45,951 nt of DNA from Sporichthya brevicatena (GTDB taxonomy: Bacteria > Actinomycetota > Actinomycetes > Sporichthyales > Sporichthyaceae), in contig NZ_BAAAHE010000055.1 in assembly GCF_039525035.1 (NCBI RefSeq), forward strand, positions 1 through 45,951. The letters run 5' to 3'. The notes beneath the pieces are model-generated. The model was not told the DNA's origin and ran no database searches. It saw only the letters and a list, made by a program, of their open reading frames with translations. The position numbers and the translations under genes are program-made. Below, piece by piece: positions 42,218-45,951 of this stretch (positions are counted from its first letter, which is position 1; each line of letters starts with the position of its first letter).

Positions 42218-43567
42218 GTGTCGGCCACCCCCATGCCACCTGAGTCCGCTTTGTCCGCCGCAGACGGAACTGCGCGCACCGTTGCCGCCCGCGCGGCGAC
42301 CGCGCGCACCGCCGCTTCGGCGAGCGTGGCGAAGAAGGCGCCTGCGAAGGCTGCCCCGGCGAAGAAGACCGCAGCCAAGGCCCCGGCCGCCAAGAAGGCC
42401 GCCGAGAAGGCCCCGGCGAAGAAGGCGGCGGCCAAGGCCCCCGCCGACAAGGCCGCCGCCAAGAAGGCGGCGACCAAGAAGGCCGGCCCGGGTACCGAGG
42501 CCGAGGCCGGGGCGCCCGGCGAGGCGCTGGCCGAGGGCGAGCTGGCGGCCGAGCCGTTGGCCGAGGAGCCCGCGGGCGAGGAGCTCGAGGCCGAAGAGTT
42601 CGTCATCTCCGACGAGGACGACGCCGACGAGCCCGCGGCCCAGGTCGCGCAGGCCGGTGCCACGGCCGACCCGGTCAAGGACTACCTCAAGCAGATCGGC
42701 AAGGTCCCGCTCCTCAACGCGGAGCAGGAGGTCGAGCTCGCCAAGCGCATCGAGGCCGGCCTGTTCGCCGAGGAGAAGCTCAACGGCGAGGAGAAGCTCA
42801 ACGCGAAGTTGCAGCGCGAGCTGCAGATCATCGCCGAGGACGGCCGCCGGGCGAAGAACCACCTGCTCGAGGCGAACCTCCGCCTCGTCGTCTCACTCGC
42901 CAAGCGCTACACCGGCCGCGGCATGCTCTTCCTGGACCTGATCCAGGAGGGCAACCTCGGTCTGATCCGCGCCGTCGAGAAGTTCGACTACACCAAGGGC
43001 TACAAGTTCTCGACCTACGCCACGTGGTGGATCCGCCAGGCGATCACCCGCGCGATGGCCGACCAGGCCCGCACCATCCGTATCCCGGTGCACATGGTCG
43101 AGGTCATCAACAAGCTCGCCCGCGTGCAGCGCCAGATGCTCCAGGACCTGGGTCGCGAACCCACCCCGGAGGAGCTGGCCAAGGAACTCGACATGACCCC
43201 CGAGAAGGTCATCGAGGTCCAGAAGTACGGCCGCGAGCCGATCTCGCTGCACACCCCGCTCGGTGAGGACGGCGACTCCGAGTTCGGCGACCTGATCGAG
43301 GACTCCGAGGCGATCGTCCCCGCGGACGCGGTCTCCTTCACGCTCCTGCAGGAGCAGCTGCATTCCGTCCTCGACACCCTCTCCGAGCGCGAGGCCGGCG
43401 TCGTCTCGATGCGCTTCGGCCTCACCGACGGGCAGCCGAAGACCCTCGACGAGATCGGCAAGGTCTACGGCGTCACCCGTGAGCGGATCCGCCAGATCGA
43501 GTCGAAGACGATGTCGAAGCTGCGTCACCCGTCGCGCTCCCAGGTCCTGCGCGACTACCTCGACTGA
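42218..43567 (+). CDS. sigA: Principal RNA polymerase sigma factor (SigA/HrdB type)
   Basis: 449 residues from GTG 42218, after GGAAGG. The N-terminal 160 residues contain a run of A-K-K/A-P-A-K units and an acidic segment. They are followed by region 1.2 ([16 protein letters not shown]), region 2 (the [12 protein letters not shown] -10-recognition helix), region 3, and region 4 ([10 protein letters not shown], then L-R-H-P-S-R-S). This set defines a primary sigma factor, the vegetative promoter-recognition subunit. The long K/A-rich leader is typical of actinobacterial HrdB-type proteins but striking in composition. A hairpin ends its transcript. Confidence 0.95.
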   Translation: MSATPMPPESALSAADGTARTVAARAATARTAASASVAKKAPAKAAPAKKTAAKAPAAKKAAEKAPAKKAAAKAPADKAAAKKAATKKAGPGTEAEAGAPGEALAEGELAAEPLAEEPAGEELEAEEFVISDEDDADEPAAQVAQAGATADPVKDYLKQIGKVPLLNAEQEVELAKRIEAGLFAEEKLNGEEKLNAKLQRELQIIAEDGRRAKNHLLEANLRLVVSLAKRYTGRGMLFLDLIQEGNLGLIRAVEKFDYTKGYKFSTYATWWIRQAITRAMADQARTIRIPVHMVEVINKLARVQRQMLQDLGREPTPEELAKELDMTPEKVIEVQKYGREPISLHTPLGEDGDSEFGDLIEDSEAIVPADAVSFTLLQEQLHSVLDTLSEREAGVVSMRFGLTDGQPKTLDEIGKVYGVTRERIRQIESKTMSKLRHPSRSQVLRDYLD

Positions 43568-43607
43568 CTCGACTGATCCGTCCGCGCGCCCACCAGCGCC
43601 GCAGACT

Positions 43608-43669
43608 CCCGAAAGCGCAGTACAGCACCTCCGGACGCAAAATCCGGGTGCCGTACTGCGCTTTCGGGG
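43608..43669. terminator. Long hairpin D between convergent sigA and the VOC gene
   Basis: Arms 43608-43635 and 43643-43669 pair, with the outer 16 bases perfect and an AAAA-containing loop. It shares GCGCAGTA/TACTGCGC words with palindromes B and C. Its position between convergent stops makes it a bidirectional terminator. Confidence 0.7.
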
Positions 43670-43684
43670 TTTAACGCGCCGGTG

Positions 43685-44092
43685 TCACTGCGCCTGCTCC
43701 ACCATCACCATCCAGCTGACGCCGAAGCGGTCGAGGCAGGCGCCGAAGGCGGGGGAGAAGAACGTCTCGCCCATCGGCATCTGGACCTCGCCGCCCTCGG
43801 CGAGCGCGTCGAAGATGCGCTTCGCCTCGCCGGCGTCGGGAGCCGTGTGGCAGATCGCGACGCCGACCTTGGGCCCGCCGGTGCCGGTCGGGTCGTCGGA
43901 GGCCATGAGGTAGCGGTCGCCGATCTTCAGCCCGGCGTGCAGGACGGCGTCGGGGCCCGCGCCGGGCATCTCGCCGCCCGCGGGGGCGTCGCCGTTCGCC
44001 ATGATCGACAGCTCGCCGCCGAAGATCTCCTGGTAGCGGGTCATCGCCTCCCGGCAGGTGCCGGTGAAGAACAGGTACGGGTCGAAGCTCAT
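43685..44092 (-). CDS. VOC/glyoxalase (PhnB-like) family protein
   Basis: 135 residues from ATG 44092. It starts M-S-F-D-P-Y-L-F-F-T-G-T-C-R-E-A-M-T-R-Y-Q-E-I-F-G-G, the standard PhnB/YjdN-like opening of the vicinal-oxygen-chelate fold. It ends F-G-V-S-W-M-V-M-V-E, with two beta-alpha-beta repeats between. Such proteins bind a metal and a small ligand; many have no known reaction. The upstream extension of the frame crosses palindrome C and is unlikely to be translated. Downstream of a DUF456 gene on the same strand but separated by the palindrome. Confidence 0.85.
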   Translation of the reverse strand: MSFDPYLFFTGTCREAMTRYQEIFGGELSIMANGDAPAGGEMPGAGPDAVLHAGLKIGDRYLMASDDPTGTGGPKVGVAICHTAPDAGEAKRIFDALAEGGEVQMPMGETFFSPAFGACLDRFGVSWMVMVEQAQ

Positions 44093-44184
44093 CGGTTCCT
44101 CCGCATCGATGGTTGTCACCGATCCTGACGGCCCGCACCGACAGAACTCATCGGTCGAGGCCCGCGGATTCGCCGCCGCCCGGT

Positions 44185-44236
44185 CAAGAAAGGGTGACAC
44201 CCCTTACTGCGCAGTAAGGGGTGTCACCCTTTCTTG
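44185..44236. repeat. Paired palindrome C: perfect 52-bp palindrome with GGGTGACACCC core
   Basis: The arm at 44185-44210 and its exact complement at 44211-44236 make a 52-base perfect palindrome with no loop. Nineteen bases of each arm are identical to copy B. It lies between the DUF456 gene end and the VOC gene start, both on the minus strand, and can terminate the former. Confidence 0.85.
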
Positions 44237-44245
44237 TCCGCAGGC

Positions 44246-44734
44246 TCAGGCGGTGGCGATCGCGCCGACCAGCCAGATCCCGGCGCACACGACGCCGGCG
44301 GCGAACTCGATGACGATGGAGAGCAGGGCGCCGCGCAGCGCCGTCCGCGTCGCCTCCCACGCCGGGTCGTGCGCCCCCAGGCGGGAGCGTTCAGCCAGGT
44401 AGACCCCGAGGACGAAGCCGACCAGCGCACCCACCACGGGGACGACGAAGAACCCGACGACGCCGAGCCCGGCGCCGAGCAGCAGCGTCCGGCCGGGGAT
44501 CCCGGCGGCCTGCATCTGCCGGCCCGGGATCAGGAACTTGATCACTTGGGAGGCGGCCGCGACCGCGCTGACCAGCGCGAGGACGACCCACCGGCCGTCG
44601 CCGTCCGAGGCCAGCGCCCAGACGAGCACCGCGCCCCAGATCAGGAGCACGCCCGGCAGCACCGGGAGCACGACCCCGATCAGGCCGACCAGGATGACCG
44701 CGCCGACCAGCAGGTTCAGCGCGAGGGTGTCCAC
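44246..44734 (-). CDS. DUF456 membrane protein
   Basis: 162 residues from GTG 44734. Four or more hydrophobic stretches include L-L-V-G-A-V-I-L-V-G-L-I-G-V-V-L-P-V-L-P-G at the start and L-L-G-A-G-L-G-V-V-G-F-F-V-V-P-V-V-G-A-L-V-G-F-V-L-G-V-Y. The G-V-V-L-P-V-L-P-G signature and P-x-x-G-x-x-x-G-x-x-x-G pattern are those of the DUF456 family of unknown function. Probably cotranscribed with the 51-residue protein encoded 23 bp upstream. Confidence 0.85.
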   Translation of the reverse strand: MDTLALNLLVGAVILVGLIGVVLPVLPGVLLIWGAVLVWALASDGDGRWVVLALVSAVAAASQVIKFLIPGRQMQAAGIPGRTLLLGAGLGVVGFFVVPVVGALVGFVLGVYLAERSRLGAHDPAWEATRTALRGALLSIVIEFAAGVVCAGIWLVGAIATA

Positions 44735-44757
44735 GCGCCGAACCTAGCCCAGACCGG

Positions 44758-44913
44758 TCAGGGGTCCTGGAAGTTCCGGGTCTCCGAGTTGCCGGCGTCC
44801 ACGCGCGGCTCCCAGTGGGTCGCGCCGTAGCTCAGGCCGCCGACGACGCCCAGCAGCACCATCAGCAGCGCGAAGCGCACCGCGAGGGTGTACGTGAACT
44901 CGACCACCGACAT
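44758..44913 (-). CDS. Small single-pass membrane protein, 51 residues
   Basis: Short frame from ATG 44913: M-S-V-V-E-F-T-Y-T, then a hydrophobic L-A-V-R-F-A-L-L-M-V-L-L-G-V-V-G-G-L segment, then a polar tail with S-Y-G-A-T-H-W-E-P. It is too short for most ORF callers. GC-rich third positions and its place 23 bp upstream of the DUF456 gene, on the same strand, support a real partner protein. No family recognised. Confidence 0.5.
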   Translation of the reverse strand: MSVVEFTYTLAVRFALLMVLLGVVGGLSYGATHWEPRVDAGNSETRNFQDP

Positions 44914-44991
44914 GGGCCTTGGACGTCCGAAGTGTCCGTTTGGATCCGAACGATCTTCGTCCGTGTTAGGGCGCGTCGGTCGGCTCGGGCA

Positions 44992-45861
44992 TCAGGCCGC
45001 GGCGCTGAGCCGGGTGAACTCCTCGTCGCTGAGGGTGACGTCGACGGCGGCGACGTTCTCCTCGAGGTGGGCGACCGACTTCGTCCCCGGGATCGGGAGC
45101 ATCACCGGGGAGCGGCGCAGCAACCAGGCCAGCGCGAGCTGAGCGGGCGTCGCACCGTGGCTCCGGGCGAACTCGTCCAGGACGCCGCCCGGACGCGCCA
45201 GGGCGCCGGTGGCGACCGGGTACCAGGGGATGAACGCGATCCCCGCGGCCTCGCAGTGGTTCAGCACGGCCTCGTGGACGCGGTCGGCGAGGTTGAAGCG
45301 GTTCTGCACGCTGACGATCTCCGCGATCGCCTGGGCGGCCTGAATCTGCGGGACGTCGACCTCGGAGAGGCCGATGGCCGCGATCTTGCCCTCCTTCTGG
45401 AGCGCGGCGAGCTCGCCGACGGAGTCCTCGAGCGGGACCAGCGGGTCGACGCGGTGCAGTTGGTAGAGCGGAATCTGCTCCAGGCCGAGCCGGCGCAGCG
45501 ACATCTCGACCTCCTGACGGAGGTACTCAGGGCGCCCGCACGGATGCCACTCGCGGGGGCCGGTGCGCAGCAGCCCGCCCTTGGTCGCGATCGTGACGCC
45601 GTCGTACGGGTGCAGCGCCTCGCGGATCAGCTCCTCGCTGACGTACGGGCCGTAGGAGTCCGCCGTGTCGACGAAGTCGACGCCGAGTTCGACGGCCCGG
45701 CGCAGGACGGCGATCGCCCCGTCCCGGTCCGCGGGCGGGCCCCAGACCCCGTCGCCGGTGATCTGCATGGCGCCGTAGCCCAGGCGGTTGACGGTGGGGG
45801 ACCCGGGACCGGATCCCAGGCGAACTGTGCCGGCGCGGCCGGCGACTCCGTGTGCGCTCAT
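44992..45861 (-). CDS. Aldo/keto reductase
   Basis: 289 residues from ATG 45861; a TTG four codons upstream is the alternative. The (beta/alpha)8 NADPH enzyme tetrad is visible: [10 protein letters not shown] (Asp and Tyr), A-T-K-G-G (Lys) and Y-Q-L-H-R-V-D (His). The NADPH-binding end I-P-G-T-K-S is near residue 260. Typical of AKR11/12-like oxidoreductases with unknown carbonyl substrate. The last gene of the window; its promoter should lie in the final 90 bases, where no clear boxes are seen. Confidence 0.9.
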   Translation of the reverse strand: MSAHGVAGRAGTVRLGSGPGSPTVNRLGYGAMQITGDGVWGPPADRDGAIAVLRRAVELGVDFVDTADSYGPYVSEELIREALHPYDGVTIATKGGLLRTGPREWHPCGRPEYLRQEVEMSLRRLGLEQIPLYQLHRVDPLVPLEDSVGELAALQKEGKIAAIGLSEVDVPQIQAAQAIAEIVSVQNRFNLADRVHEAVLNHCEAAGIAFIPWYPVATGALARPGGVLDEFARSHGATPAQLALAWLLRRSPVMLPIPGTKSVAHLEENVAAVDVTLSDEEFTRLSAAA

Positions 45862-45951
45862 GTCAGGTGGCAACTACCCGAACGGAGCAGACCATTCCCC
45901 GGCTGGGCGGGGCCGGTCGCACGCCGGACATCTGCCCGCAACACGGCCCGG

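Noticed and set aside
44925..44963. Repeated GTCCG words at roughly helical spacing as an operator array
   Set aside because: Spacing is uneven (9, 10 and 15 bases) and the word is common in GC-rich DNA.
1..45951. tRNA, rRNA or CRISPR features
   Set aside because: No T-loop and acceptor-stem pattern, no rRNA-like stretch, and no regularly spaced direct repeats were seen.

Overview
The window is very GC-rich, uses many GTG starts, and packs genes into operons with 4-base ATGA/GTGA stop-start overlaps. With an MprAB-PepD envelope-stress module, an HrdB-type principal sigma factor and TetR-rich regulation, this points to a chromosomal segment of a high-GC actinomycete. The exact genus cannot be fixed from the sequence alone. 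I see no tRNA, rRNA or CRISPR array.

Layout. 0-7.3 kb: a phenylacetate catabolism operon (paaA-B-C-D-E-I-K plus a TetR regulator) with a clear promoter/operator before paaA, a divergent MaoC hydratase, and a second TetR gene with its own operator. 7.3-12.1 kb: housekeeping and accessory genes (GNAT acetyltransferase, lipoprotein, acyl-CoA dehydrogenase, histidine phosphatase, MobA-like nucleotidyltransferase, membrane rhodanese). 12.2-18.0 kb: a myo-inositol operon (iolG-E-C-B-D). 18.1-21.4 kb, minus strand: a four-gene operon of secreted or membrane-anchored Ig-like proteins, three with SipW/TasA-like [YF]W signal regions and three sharing a two-cysteine domain. 21.6-23.1 kb: mmsA/iolA, which completes the inositol route. 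23.2-28 kb: a small unknown gene, a ROK protein, a penicillin-binding protein with a substituted active site, and HtrA/PepD. 28-31.5 kb: the dinB-mprA-mprB-pepD operon. 31.6-33.4 kb: a TetR gene and a hemerythrin-SRPBCC fusion. 33.5-34.9 kb: an IS110-family insertion sequence with a candidate bridge-RNA region. 35-39.2 kb: a secreted protein and a frameshifted HyuA-HyuB (oxoprolinase-type) gene. 39.3-43.6 kb: an ABC exporter, an HhH-GPD-like protein and the principal sigma factor. 43.7-45.9 kb: a VOC protein, a DUF456 membrane protein with a 51-residue companion, and an aldo/keto reductase.

The most unusual signal is a set of paired palindromes. Three intergenic copies (near 18.03, 34.92 and 44.21 kb) share the core GGGTGACACCC. 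Two more pairs, built on GGAGATGWCATCTCC, sit inside the hyuA reading frame and are translated as [VL]EM[ST]SP repeats. All of these have a central TG-A/T-CA and the same two-arm architecture, which suggests a dispersed palindromic element family that tolerates or targets both gene ends and coding sequence. Other notable signals are the secreted Ig-like operon, the IS110 end sequence repeated inside its own 5' noncoding region, and Thr replacing both the catalytic Ser and the KTG Lys in a PBP.
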